This document shows positions 43,796 to 54,225 of a stretch of 64,000 bases of DNA, piece by piece. This DNA is from Temnothorax longispinosus (lineage: Eukaryota > Arthropoda > Insecta > Hymenoptera > Formicidae). How positions within the stretch are numbered: position 1 is the stretch's first letter; each line of letters begins with the position of its first letter. The stretch is from NCBI RefSeq assembly GCF_030848805.1, contig NC_092364.1, positions 11,247,650-11,311,649 of the forward strand. Direction: 5' to 3'. The notes beneath the pieces are model-generated. The model did no database searches, had not been told where the DNA came from, and worked only from the letters and a program-made list of their open reading frames with translations. A program made the position numbers and the translations under genes.

Positions 43796-44613
43796 GGCAC
43801 GTTAACCTTGGCCGCGGCCACAGTGTTCGTAAATACAGGATCGCTGGCATGCGGTAGCGTGTGAAAGAATAAAAGTAATATTTTTGTATATGTACGTGAG
43901 CGCGTCAGGAATTGTGAAGGCGAGAAGAGTGATTAGACGGAATTATCGTCGATAACTTAAGTCTGTATTTAAATGATATTATGTACAATGTTTACAGTCT
44001 TGATAGTCTATACCGCGAGCCACGGACAGATATTCGCGCGACCGACTACAGAGAATACACGAAAACCGCGAGCCACGGAAATGCAAGCCACGTTAATTTC
44101 GCTAGAAATAAGTTTGCCGAATTATTCAGGTCGAATGCGACCTCGCGTGCGGTGGTCCGGGGTTTTATTCCCATGACCGTCGAATTTTCTCGAACCCGCC
44201 GGACTCCCGGTAACGAGCCGAAAATTCATACAAGCCAATCAGCTGTCAACACTCCGACAAGTTCGTATTTGACGAAACGTCACTGATCTCGAGGTCGGCA
44301 GCTGATTAGCTGTTTTAAAGCACCGCTTGTTTGCTTTGTCCCCAGGCGTATGCCTCGCGCACCGAGTCTCCGAGACAAAGGGGCGAGTCGGGATAGGTAA
44401 ATACGGAGTTTTGTTTTTCTGCCTTTCTGGCTTACCAGGAAATATACCGATATTTCCGCGAGCGTATCTATTCTTAACATTGAATTCGGACAACTGGCGA
44501 ACCAGGAAAGCAGAATTTGACCGAGATAATTTAAATCAATGCTTATCTTAATTTGCGGTATTTATTGACCGACGGTTTTAGGTTTGATCGCGAACAGTAT
44601 AAATATTACTTTT
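43796..44613. other. No gene identified; possibly LTR-like
   Basis: Moderately GC-rich. The stretch 43940-44010 (TGTATTTAAATG, TACAATGTTTACAGTCTT) recalls the polyadenylation region of the BEL LTR at 33928, so a diverged solo LTR is possible. No ends or target duplication could be set. Confidence 0.3.
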
Positions 44614-45101
44614 ATATTATATTGTTACGCATTAGAAAAACATTGTTCGGTATTATATTTTATTGTCCATTACGATTTTTCTATACAAAGTCTGTACTAC
44701 ATTTTATAACTAATTATATTTAATGGAGGTATAGTGTTCGATATATTCCGAAATAGAATATCTTTTTGTCTATCTTACAATGTATATATATGAGTTGCAG
44801 ATGTAAAATAAACAAGTAAAGTAATAAACAAAATATATATCTCGCCAAAAAACATAGCGCTGAATAATTTAATTTTAAAATACAATTATCACAAAATTTT
44901 AATTAGCGCTTACATCTGCAACTCGTGTGTACACTGCGAGATAGAGAAAAAGATATTCTTTTTTGGAAGATATCGGATACTATACCTGTATTAAATAAAA
45001 TTATTATAAAACGTAGCACAGGCTTTGTGTAGAAAAATCGTAAGGGACAATAAAATATAGTACCGAAAAGTATATTTTTCTAATGCGTAACAATATAATA
45101 T
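44614..45101. mobile_element. Foldback element with 200-bp inverted repeats
   Basis: Arms 44614-44812 and 44905-45101 mirror each other, starting ATATTATATTGTTACGCATT and including GAGTTGCAGATGTAA near the centre. The spacer is under 100 bp. No coding content and no clear target duplication. Confidence 0.8.
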
Positions 45102-45654
45102 CAAGATATGTAACATTAATCTGCTACTAATAAATGCATTTTAACTGTTTTAGTCCGAGTAGAGCCTTGAATTCAGGTTATTACAAAAACTTCAATTAAG
45201 TAGAACTTATTGAAAAAAATCTTGCCATGCTTCAACAGATCGAAAACGTTATTTTTAATATAATTTTTACAAATTTTATTTTTTATTTTAAAAATTGACG
45301 AACTTTACGAAAAACGATATTTTCCTCTCGTATAACACAACTTTAGACTCCAGAAATTAAAAAATATATATACATTATGTAATTCATTTTAGTGAACAAA
45401 CTTCATCTCAGTCATTTTTCGATAGAATTGAATATTTTCAACATTGTTTTAAAAAGTAGAGTTACAGAAAAAAGCAAATTTTACAAAAATTACATTATCG
45501 GATATATTGGTCGGATATATAGGTCTAAACAATCAAATACGTGTCTTCTCCTTTTCAGAACATTTTTCGGAAAAAAATTACTAAAATTATTGGAGTAAAT
45601 CAGGGTCAAAACGTGAAAATTTTGGCGAGAATGTCCATATACTAATATACATAT
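45102..45654. other. No gene seen
   Basis: AT-rich sequence. The 68-codon ORF at 45392-45598 is unrecognised. Confidence 0.4.
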
Positions 45655-45658
45655 ACAA

Positions 45659-46137
45659 TGTTGTGCCGGTACCGGAAGTTGTTCTCAGGGTCGGCACAGG
45701 ATTTGGGAATCTCGGGTCGAAGAAGAAACACTCGTCACGATGTATAACATTAACAGCCAAATATATTTTTCATTTATTCTTTGATACAGTTCCCCTTTAT
45801 TTTAGTTACGACACTCGCGTTTTAGTAAGTGATTTATGAGTAGTTAATTGGACGCACGTGTCCGCTAAAATGGTAACTAGCGACTGCCCGCCGCTCGTTG
45901 GAAAGGCGGGCGCTTTATCCGCTCGGTATTGCTGACTTAGTTGTCAGCGTTTTTGATACCGCGATCAAAGGTCTAACGTGCAGGTGATGTCCGGGGTGAC
46001 CATATTTGGTCATTCCCGAAACTTGTGCAGGTCTTCGCGTCAGCGGTCTTCGTTGCGAGGGTCATATTTCCGATAGGAGGCAACTCGGAGTTGCCAAGTG
46101 CATTACTTAATTTTTAATTCGTTGTGCGCTCACAACA
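45659..46137. mobile_element. Solo LTR (gypsy-like), 479 bp
   Basis: Begins TGTTGTGCCGG and ends GCTCACAACA, with ACAA directly on both sides (45655-45658 and 46138-46141). TG..CA ends and a 4-bp duplication fit a Ty3/gypsy solo LTR. Orientation is not certain because both ends start TGTTGTG. Confidence 0.7.
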
Positions 46138-46141
46138 ACAA

Positions 46142-46840
46142 GAATATTAGTAGGAGAGTAATATGCACTTCAAACCTCAGGCATGTCGCTTGCGGTTAGC
46201 GGGGTTGGGGGGGGGGCTTCGCTGCCGCGAGGGGAACGCCGTAAGCGGTAGGCGAGGGGGTCGAGGGACAGTGTTAAGGGTCATCGGAGGGGGGGATCTG
46301 CGGGGGGAAAGTCCCTAGGCGATTTGCCGGGCGAGGGGGGGAGCGCGACGCGAGGGGACGGCCGTTTACTGGTATTTGTGGGGACCTTGTTGGAAGTAAA
46401 TTCCCTAGGCGGGTAATGGGGAATATCGCGCCGCAGGGTCGCTAAAGGGGCTCGGCGCGGTGGGACGCGGGCGTTCCGAGGGGGCGCTCGGAGCGGCGTT
46501 CGCGCCGTTACCGACCGTTTTGAAAATCGCAAGTTATCGACCGCGCGCGGAAAATTGCGCGTCTTCCAGAAATAGGAGCGTCGCGTCGTCGGTCGCGCGT
46601 TTCTTTCTTTCGACGGGCCGGACGCGGTTTTCCGGCCCACCCCGGCGTATCGGACGACTCGTCTCTTCGTTCGCTCGAATCGCACGATTCGCGATTATCT
46701 TTCGGCGCGTGTTCGAACTCGTTCGAGGTCGCTCTCGTCGTTTTCTCCTTTTGTTTTTTCGGAGGATGCGGCGAGCGGTTGTCGTCATTCCGGGAAAGAG
46801 CGCATCCAGCGGGCACGTCCTCCGCTGAGATAACGAACGG
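46142..46840. other. GC-rich patch, no gene assigned
   Basis: Strikingly G-rich on the plus strand around 46200-46500, then CG-rich. Overlapping frames in all directions reflect base composition. Confidence 0.4.
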
Positions 46841-46841
46841 G

Positions 46842-46848
46842 TATAAAT
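46842..46848 (+). promoter_or_regulatory. TATA-box-like site
   Basis: TATAAAT in a GC-rich setting, about 130 bases before the ATG at 46979. It may serve that ORF. Confidence 0.35.
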
Positions 46849-46978
46849 TAAACGGGCGCGTGACGGCGCGGCAAACGGTGACGCGGACGGGCAAATGTAT
46901 CGAGGGAGAGTGGCGCGACGACGTGAAGCGCATCGGAATTTTTATAAGTTAATGTGTTTTTTTCTCTCTTAACGTAAT

Positions 46979-47302
46979 ATGAGCGACGAGTATGTGCGAC
47001 TTTGTAGAAAATACGGTCTGGCGGAAAGATGCAATCTTGAAAAAATCAGCGAACCGCTCGCAAGGAACGAGGATCCGTCCCCGAGGTATGGGGGTCCGCG
47101 GCGCGTCGACGAAACGAGATATCTGATCCGTCGCGAAATCGGAATCGCCGATTTCCGATCACAGCGGAAGTTTCTCGATCTTTATTTATATGGTGAAATA
47201 TTAATTTGGCGGGACGAGTTGGGAATATACCAACATTTGATTTCGACAAGATACGCCCTTAGCGGCGGAAGTGTAGTATTAGCGATGCGTACTCGCGAAT
47301 AA
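46979..47302 (+). CDS. Hypothetical 107-residue protein
   Basis: ATG-started frame: MSDEYVRLCRKYGLAERCNL, then RRVDETRYLIRREIGIADF and FLDLYLYGEILIWRDELG. Mixed, non-repetitive composition makes it a plausible real or recently dead coding sequence. I do not recognise the family. It lies just upstream of the 28S fragment and the polymerase-like ORF, and may belong to the same inserted unit. Confidence 0.35.
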   Translation: MSDEYVRLCRKYGLAERCNLEKISEPLARNEDPSPRYGGPRRVDETRYLIRREIGIADFRSQRKFLDLYLYGEILIWRDELGIYQHLISTRYALSGGSVVLAMRTRE

Positions 47303-47346
47303 ACAATCGCCGTTATTAAGCGCATCGGAATTGTATAAGTTAATGT

Positions 47347-47418
<72 letters not shown>

Positions 47419-47742
47419 ACTGTCCCTATCTACTATCTAGCGAAACCACTGCCAAGGGAACGGGCTTGAAAAAATTAGCAGGGAAAGAAGACCCTTTTGA
47501 GCTTGACTCTAGTCTGGCACTGTAAGAAGACCTGAGAGGTGTAGCATAAGTGGGAGATGGCAACATCGCCGGTGAAATACCACTACTTTCATCGTTTCCT
47601 TACTTACTCGGTTAGGCGGAGCGCGTGCCCCGAGGGCTTCGTACCCCGGCGGTCACGGTGTTCTAGAGCCAAGCGTGTCAGAGTGGCGTGAGGCCTCGCG
47701 GCCGATCGCCATTAATACTCCCGCGTGATCCGATTCGAGGAC
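47347..47742 (+). rRNA. 28S rRNA gene fragment (pseudogene)
   Basis: About 396 bp that match the conserved large-subunit rRNA region around the R2/R1 target: TGACTCTCTTAAGGTAGCCA, CGCATGAATGGATTAACGAG, CCCTATCTACTATCTAGCGA and GTGTAGCATAAGTGGGAGAT are all present. Changes at normally invariant positions (GTAAGAAGACCTGAG where GTAAGGAGACATGAG is usual) show it is not a working copy. No R1 or R2 insertion is present at the target. It stops at CGATTCGAGGAC and continues directly into an ORF. Confidence 0.9.
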
Positions 47743-48520
47743 GATGCGAAGGGCACCGAGCTTGAAAAAGTGCGGGATAATATCACCGGACACGGGTGTC
47801 TGAAAGTCAATGTCATATTCAATGGGAAATTCGTAGCGGACGTTAAGATCGATGTGAAGAGTATCGCTACGCGGAACGAACAGCTCCTCCCGGGGTCCGA
47901 TCTGGGCGAGTGGTACGATAGGCACGTGCGCAACGCCATTCTAACGCGGTTGGACGAATTTCAGGAACGCGACAGCGGATGGGCGTTGTCGCAAATACTG
48001 AACCTAATCGTGAACGTGAACAAGTGTAATCCCATGCGCGCGGGATGTTGGATGAAATTACCGCTAGGTATAAGACTTAAAAAGGCGGTGGTCAACGTGC
48101 GGTCGGAGAACGACGCGTGTTTCGCGCGCGTGGTGGTCGCTGCTCTGTATCCCGCCAAGCGGAACGCGGAACGATGCGGCTCGTATCCCGATTACGGGAC
48201 GGTGCTGAATCTCGACGGGATCGCTTTTCCCATAGATCTAAAAAAGATCGGAAAATTCAAACGTCAGAACGACGATCAACGTATTCGCAACTCGGGAAGG
48301 AATTGAAAAGAAAGCTAAGTTCGGACGGGGCGCCGACGACAACGCGATCGTGCCTCTGCGGTTAACCGACGATAAGAGGGACAGGCACGTAAATCTCCTG
48401 TATCTGCGCGATACGCTACGCGGCGTCAACAGGGGCCATTTCGCCTAGATAAAGAATCTGTCGCGATTGGTGGGTTCGCAATTGACCGTGAGCCGGTGCG
48501 CGAAGCACGTTTGCGATCAG
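47743..48520 (+). pseudogene. Polinton-associated DNA-polymerase-like protein, N-terminal part
   Basis: A long frame to 48306 carries GHGCLKVNVIFNGKFVADVK, QILNLIVNVNKCNPMRAGCW, ARVVVAALYPAKRNAERCGS and GTVLNLDGIAFPIDLKKIGK. After a frameshift near 48275 it continues INVFATREGIEKKAK, IVPLRLTDDKRDRHVNLLYL and IKNLSRLVGSQLTV. This resembles the widespread arthropod proteins that precede the type-B polymerase of Polinton/Maverick-like elements (from memory). A TAG (48446-48448) replaces the usual tryptophan in the HFAW..IKNLSRL motif. The reading ends at CDQ just before a GTAGGT and then the assembly gap. The first codons are made from 28S sequence, so the true start is lost. Confidence 0.5.
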
Positions 48521-48597
48521 GTAGGTAAAAAAAATGGAAAAAAAACATGAATAAGGAAAAAGACGAGGTGTTATTTTATGTATGGTCGTGGCCAAAA

Positions 48598-49097
48598 NNN
48601 NNNNNNNNNNNNNNNNNNNNNNNNNNNNNNNNNNNNNNNNNNNNNNNNNNNNNNNNNNNNNNNNNNNNNNNNNNNNNNNNNNNNNNNNNNNNNNNNNNNN
48701 NNNNNNNNNNNNNNNNNNNNNNNNNNNNNNNNNNNNNNNNNNNNNNNNNNNNNNNNNNNNNNNNNNNNNNNNNNNNNNNNNNNNNNNNNNNNNNNNNNNN
48801 NNNNNNNNNNNNNNNNNNNNNNNNNNNNNNNNNNNNNNNNNNNNNNNNNNNNNNNNNNNNNNNNNNNNNNNNNNNNNNNNNNNNNNNNNNNNNNNNNNNN
48901 NNNNNNNNNNNNNNNNNNNNNNNNNNNNNNNNNNNNNNNNNNNNNNNNNNNNNNNNNNNNNNNNNNNNNNNNNNNNNNNNNNNNNNNNNNNNNNNNNNNN
49001 NNNNNNNNNNNNNNNNNNNNNNNNNNNNNNNNNNNNNNNNNNNNNNNNNNNNNNNNNNNNNNNNNNNNNNNNNNNNNNNNNNNNNNNNNNNNNNNNN
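48598..49097. other. Assembly gap (500 N)
   Basis: Run of exactly 500 undetermined bases; the real gap length is unknown. Frames that run through it are meaningless. Confidence 0.99.
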
Positions 49098-49219
49098 TAC
49101 CGTCAGACGTGACAGAGGGCGACGAGACATCGACTCTTGTGTACGTCAAGGGATGCCAGAAACGAGAAGGGCTGGTGGATCTGCTTGAGAATAAAGCGAG
49201 AAAAAATCTAAAAATTTAG
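49098..49219 (+). other. Exon-like fragment after the gap
   Basis: Begins TACCGTCAGACGTGACAG, also found at 63855, then reads EGDETSTLVYVKGCQKREGL up to a stop at 49219. It may be the 3' part of something lost in the gap. The AT-rich sequence up to 49440 has no supported gene. Confidence 0.3.
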
Positions 49220-49439
49220 ACTTTGGATGCAGATTACGAAGATATAGAATCTTTAAATAATCTAGATGTTACTAATACTGTAAGATGCGGAAAATATGTT
49301 AAAAATTGCGCATTACAAAATGTATTAAAAATATTTAACTGGTGGTTGCGACACTAGAAAAAATTATAATTTTTTTTTTAAATAAACTATATATATGTAT
49401 ATATAAATGTTTTATTTTTCTTTTCCTACATAGTTTGTA

Positions 49440-49750
49440 GTATAATATAGATGTTTTAGCTGTTTAAGAGCTGTTGTAAAGATGTTTTAGTTGTTTAAAA
49501 AATGTTTTAAAGCTGTTTTTAGTTGTTAAAAGAAGTTTGATAGCGGTTCAATAGCAGTTATACAGATCGCATTTATACAGATAGCTGTTTTAGTTGTTTG
49601 ATAGCTGTTCAAGAGCTGTTTGATAGCTGTTTTTAGTTGTTTTATAGCGGTTCAATAGCTGTTTGATAGTTGTTTGATAGCTGTTTTTAGCTGTTTCATA
49701 GCGGTTCAATAGCTGTTTTATAGCTGTTTCATAGCGGTTCAATAGCTGTC
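49440..49750. repeat. Minisatellite of TAGCTGTTT-type units
   Basis: Short units AGCTGTTTTAGTTGTTT, TAGCGGTTCAATAGCTGTTT and variants repeat across 300 bp without a fixed period. Confidence 0.85.
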
Positions 49751-49973
49751 TTTTTTTCTCGCGAGGATTATTTTCGCGTAACATAATACGCCGCAGATAA
49801 ATCGCGCGCATCCTCGCTTCTCATTTTATTCGATAGCGGTTCAAAATATCCACCCGCGATTACAAGATGCAACGGTAAGTAAAAGATTATTGTTTCATGA
49901 TAGCTAGTTTTTGATAATATAATATGTCACAGATAAATCACGTACAACCCTCTCTCTTCATTTTTAGATGCCC

Positions 49974-49980
49974 TATAAAT
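49974..49980 (+). promoter_or_regulatory. TATA box of the gene at 50065
   Basis: TATAAAT with CACAGTCT about 30 bases downstream (near 50003-50010) as a possible initiator, 85-90 bases before the ATG. Confidence 0.5.
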
Positions 49981-50064
49981 TGAGCTCTGCCTCGAGTCAG
50001 AGCACAGTCTCTCTTTGCAAACATACGGCTTATTACATACATTTTGTTACATAACTGCTATATA

Positions 50065-50513
50065 ATGGATAATATTGAAGATGTAATTCGAATATCTTAT
50101 CCGGCGACTGGGGTGTGTATAACAATTCGCGATTAAAATGTAAATTTGTAAATATTAACTGGTATATAACTTTTACAGATAGTATGGGTTGATAACATAC
50201 CCATCGTTGAGGTGCGCGTTACAGACGTGGGCGTTGTAGGAATTTCAATTTTTCGCGGCCGGGTATGTATAGTATACTTCATATCTTTATATTTTTAACA
50301 TTTTTTTTAATTTTATGTAATCTGATATCAGCGACTGATATATCGTGATGAGGTGAGAATCGATGGCTTCTTGAATTTGGAGCATCAAAAGTGGACTCGC
50401 TATTTCAGATCGATTGATCGTGAAGCCAACGATCTAATATGGGAGCAGAGCGGCGAGGAAGACATATTCGACTTACAAATTTTGTTTGGAATGCGTATCT
50501 ACAAGCCGAAAAG
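50065..50513 (+). CDS. Unknown spliced gene candidate, first three exons
   Basis: Three exons with consensus splice sites and matching phases: 50065-50112 (ATG start, MDNIEDVIRISYPATG), 50179-50262 (IVWVDNIPIVEVRVTDVGVV) and 50332-50513 (RLIYRDEVRIDGFLNLEHQK, then WTRYFRSIDREANDLIWEQS and FDLQILFGMRIYKPK). Introns are short (66-69 bp) and AT-rich, as is usual in insects. The third exon leaves two bases of a codon, so at least one more exon is needed; I could not join it in frame to the exons at 51599-52459. No family is recognised. A TATA box precedes it. Confidence 0.5.
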
Positions 50514-51415
50514 GTAAAATTATTTTAAAAATACTTTATTTAAAAAAATGTATAACTTCAAAAATTTAAAATATAAAATATAAAATAATTTTTAAAATCT
50601 GTATTTGTTTTCCGTTATTTCGCCGATTCCATTTTCTTTAGATAAGCTAGTAATAGTGATGCTTAAATAGGGCAAATAATTTTATAAAAATAGTAAAAAA
50701 AGATTATATATGATTCATATAAAACATTATAATTTAAATAAGTTTAAAAAAGCTTAAAATATAATATTATTTATACATTAAATAAGTTTAAATATAATGG
50801 AGAATGAACGAGATCACCCGAGTTGGAGCGAGAGGGACCGCGCGCGAACAAGAAGACGCGCGCGAACGGGGGCCGGGAGAGCTTAGAACGGGGGAGATAA
50901 CGCGAGCGTGCCGTGTGACGTTGCACGTGCACCGCGCGGCGCGACGAAAACGCGGACGCGGCATCTCGCGGCGCCCGAAAACGCGGACCCCCTCCCCCGC
51001 GACGCCCGAAAACGCGGTACCCCCTCCCCCGCGACGCCCGAAAAAGCAGTACCCCCCCGCGATCACCTCCCCCCTCCCGCGAAATCCGATACCCGTGTGT
51101 AACTCAATAACCCGCGGTGCCCGAAAACGGGTCACGAGATTCTGTCGATTATCATACACACACACACGCACGCACACAAACTTATTTAGAATCGGCCTTC
51201 CTTACCTACTCACATTGAACTGTCATTAGTCAATTTCATAGGGTTTATGGCTTAAACCAACGGTTGCGGCCTTTATAAATCTATCTTTAAAAACAAAAAA
51301 CGATCTATTAACGCTACATGAGCGCGAGTCCGCTCGGCCTCGAGTCGGCCATTACTGGTAGCGCGGTAGCCTAGCCACCATCGATCGACGCATCCGCATC
51401 CGCATCCGCATCTGT
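50514..51415. other. Intron or intergenic, with a GC-rich short repeat
   Basis: AT-rich to 50800, then a GC-rich stretch (50800-51120) in which GCGACGCCCGAAAACGCGG with a C-rich spacer repeats about three times (50960-51060). An ACAC run lies near 51152-51178. ORFs here follow from the repeats. Confidence 0.4.
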
Positions 51416-51559
51416 TCGCCGACCCATCAGATTAAATACGGTCAATTTGTACGCAAGTTCGGCGCAAACATCCTCCAGCATCCACGCGGCGTCACCGTCG
51501 ACTCGAAGGAACGGATCGTTGTCGTGGAGTGCAAAGTGATCCGCGTCATCATTTTCGAT
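51416..51559 (+). pseudogene. Fragment of a brat-type NHL-repeat domain
   Basis: 48 codons reading SPTHQIKYGQFVRKFGANIL, then QHPRGVTVDSKERIVVVECK and VIRVIIFD. This is a highly conserved NHL blade of the Brat/TRIM-NHL RNA-binding proteins. Compared with what I recall of the family, about five residues are missing after SPTHQI. The rest of the NHL propeller is absent on both sides, so it is a captured or decayed piece rather than the gene. The frame stays open to 51631, where it would join the small gene that starts at 51599. Confidence 0.7.
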
Positions 51560-51598
51560 CTACGATCGCGAGGGTTTCCGATTGCGCGTCGAAAGCGA

Positions 51599-52144
51599 AT
51601 GGAGAAAAAATTCGACGAACTCAACATGAATGTAAGTATACATTTAATTAATCTCAAAATCTCGGATACTCGCAACTCGTCGCGTCGCGTAAAAGAGTCA
51701 CGGCGCGCCGGTCTCGTTCTGCGTGTACTTGGCACGAGACACGGTGTCTCTTGAGATATTTTTTATGCATCATTGGCTACGTTTCGATATTCGCTGTCAA
51801 TTTTGTAAGTAATAAAATAATCGAGAGACATTGCGATCTAATATACATGACGTAAAATATAGATTCAGTACTGGAAATGAATATTAAAACACAGCCATTA
51901 ACGCATGCATTTGGCAGTAGAAACTATATTTTTTAAATAATAATGCTTTTTTATTTTATTTTTTAGGATGATGTTGATATGAACGCCCGAGATGCAGATC
52001 AGCTAGAAATGGCTGCATTAAAAGCCGAGAATGCTGAGTTGAGAAAAAAACTCGCCGCCATACCACCGGCACCACTGCTGCCACAGCCGGTACCGGTCTC
52101 GACCTCGGGCACAGCCCCGGTCCCGACTCCGGGCACAGCCCCGG

Positions 52145-52178
<34 letters not shown>

Positions 52179-52459
52179 AGCATCAGCACCGGTACCAGCA
52201 TCAGCACCGGCACCAGCACCAGCCACAGCACCTTCAGTGCTAAAACGTAAGTACAAAAAAATCAACAATTTATTGTAGCAAATGGTATCAATTTTAAAAT
52301 AAATAAATAAATTTCTGTTTTTTTTTTATAGCAAAAAGATGGCAAAAAGCCGGAAGAAATATCAATTGGTACAGAAGTAGAGGAAGAGGAAGAGGAAGAG
52401 GAAGAGGAAGAGGAAGAGAAGAGTCTACAACCAAAAATTATAAAATGTTTTTTTCATAA
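51599..52459 (+). CDS. Unknown small spliced gene, 146 residues
   Basis: Exons 51599-51631 (MEKKFDELNMN), 51967-52246 and 52332-52459 join in frame with GT..AG introns (441 bases including the stop). Exon 2 encodes DQLEMAALKAENAELRKKLA, a heptad-like short coiled coil, followed by a P/T/A-rich low-complexity run (about residues 45-100). Exon 3 encodes KRWQKAGRNINWYRSRGRG, an RG-repeat tail, ending at TAA 52457-52459. RG tails often bind RNA; nothing else indicates function. Exon 1 may extend upstream into the brat-type fragment in the same frame. Confidence 0.45.
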
Positions 52460-52938
52460 AATAAAATATATGCGCGTGCGTGTACATGACTGTATTTCTT
52501 TTGTAATATGAGCGCGTACGTGTACATGAGTGTCATTATTTCTTTTTGTACCAGAATTACAAAAATAAAAATGTTTATAACATAATGTATAACTCTCCTA
52601 TGCTTACGCATATACCCGATGTTACTTCGTAATTCTGTTAAGATCTGTACCCGTAAAAAACTCAATAAAGTTTCGTGACAAAACTGTTTGACATGCATTC
52701 GAGATTTTTTACGTTTTTTACGCCTTTGTTTCACGCATTATACAATTTAGAGAGCAGCCGCTATTCGCATGCTAACGATCACTTAACTAATGTCTAGGTT
52801 GTCCAACAATTCGATACGCGACTAGTCTTAATTTCTAATGCCTTGTTATCAAGATGATTCATCTGCCTGTATTTATATATTGAATTTGGAACACTTTTTT
52901 GACTTACAAGTTACTTTAGTACTCTTTCTATTTATATG
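52460..52938. other. No gene seen
   Basis: AT-rich sequence between the small gene and the gypsy element. Confidence 0.4.
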
Positions 52939-54027
52939 TTGTGACGTGACAAGTCGCGTCTCCTTCCCGGACGGGCTCGGCCGAGGGGAATTCGGGGATG
53001 CCTCCTCGTTAGAGCGAGAGGGGGGGCGGTTGCGTATATTAATTGGTCTAATTAAATATTAAGTTTTAAGGGATTGCCGGTGGTGACCGGACTTCATCTG
53101 TAACGGCCGGAGGCCGCAACGAGGAAGGGCAGAAGATTACGGAGACGGCCAGGGGACATGGCGAGAAGTCGGGTCGCCCGGACCTCCCCGCAAATGCGTG
53201 AGCGTCGCCGGCCGGAATACACCCCGCACTCGGTCGCAACCACGGCAGTATAACGATCTGGAAGACCCCGGGTCACCCCCGATTGAATTGCCAGTCGGAC
53301 GAGGGTGCCGAGGAGCGGCCCAGGGAAAGGAACAGCCCTGGGGCCGTCACCCCGGGGGGATGCCGGTGGACGGGGCCGAGGCCCGGCCAGCCTGACCCCG
53401 AACGCCGACTCGATCATCGCGGCCCGGACAGCCGGTTGAATCGAAAAGCCCGCGCCGAATCGGAGGTGATTGCAGCGGCGCCGCCGGAAAGGGAGGCGCG
53501 CGAGAAGCTGAGGCGCCGACGAGAGCGCCCTGGAGTTGGAGTGGCGCCCCCGGAAGGAGCGGCGCACGTGCGGCCTAGGCGCAGGAAGCGCTAGGATCGG
53601 CAATCCGGTCGAGCGACACGCACAGCGCAGGCGCGGGGAACCAGCGCGATCCCGGCAGGCTATCGTTTCCGATACTGTCGTGCCGGCTAGCGAGCCTAGA
53701 GGATCTCCCGGATTTCGAGCTGCCCGGACTACCGAAGGGACGACGCAAATTTGTAAGGTCACCACTCTGGCGTCCCCGCGTTAAGAGAAGAGGGTTCGCT
53801 CGAGGCATCGGCCCGTGGCACACGTTGGTTACCGGAGTTACGCAGGATACCTGTGTACCGAGTTAGAGCGTGCGATACCTTGCGCTCGCCTTAGGGTAGC
53901 GTCGTGTGGAAAATGTGCCAGGGCCTTGCCGAGAGTGAGCTCTCTAATGCGTAGAGACCATTTGTGCCCTCCCCGCGAGCACCGCCACGGCCGACAGTCG
54001 CGTGGCGTGGAGATGTGTGAATCGAAG

Positions 54028-54225
54028 TAATCGTGTCGCGTTTATGTAGCGTCTCGTCTAATTGATGTAAGTAATCGTATCGCGTTATTCGTGATAGTGT
54101 CGCGTTTCATTGTGATAGAGTTTATGTTCGTAATCGTGTCGCGTTTCATTGGGATAAAGTTTATTCGTAATCGTGTCGCGTTTTGGCCATATTTAAGCTC
54201 ATCATCGTGTCGCGTCTTGGCCATA
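54028..54225. repeat. Short repeats of TAATCGTGTCGCGTTT
   Basis: About six imperfect copies spaced 25-45 bp apart inside the gypsy leader. Confidence 0.8.

Noticed and set aside
47046..47379. Minus-strand ORFs over the small ORF and 28S fragment
   Set aside because: Antisense to the better-supported ORF at 46979 and to rRNA sequence.
48547..49219. ORFs crossing the N run
   Set aside because: The assembly gap contributes undefined residues; frame continuity across it is meaningless.
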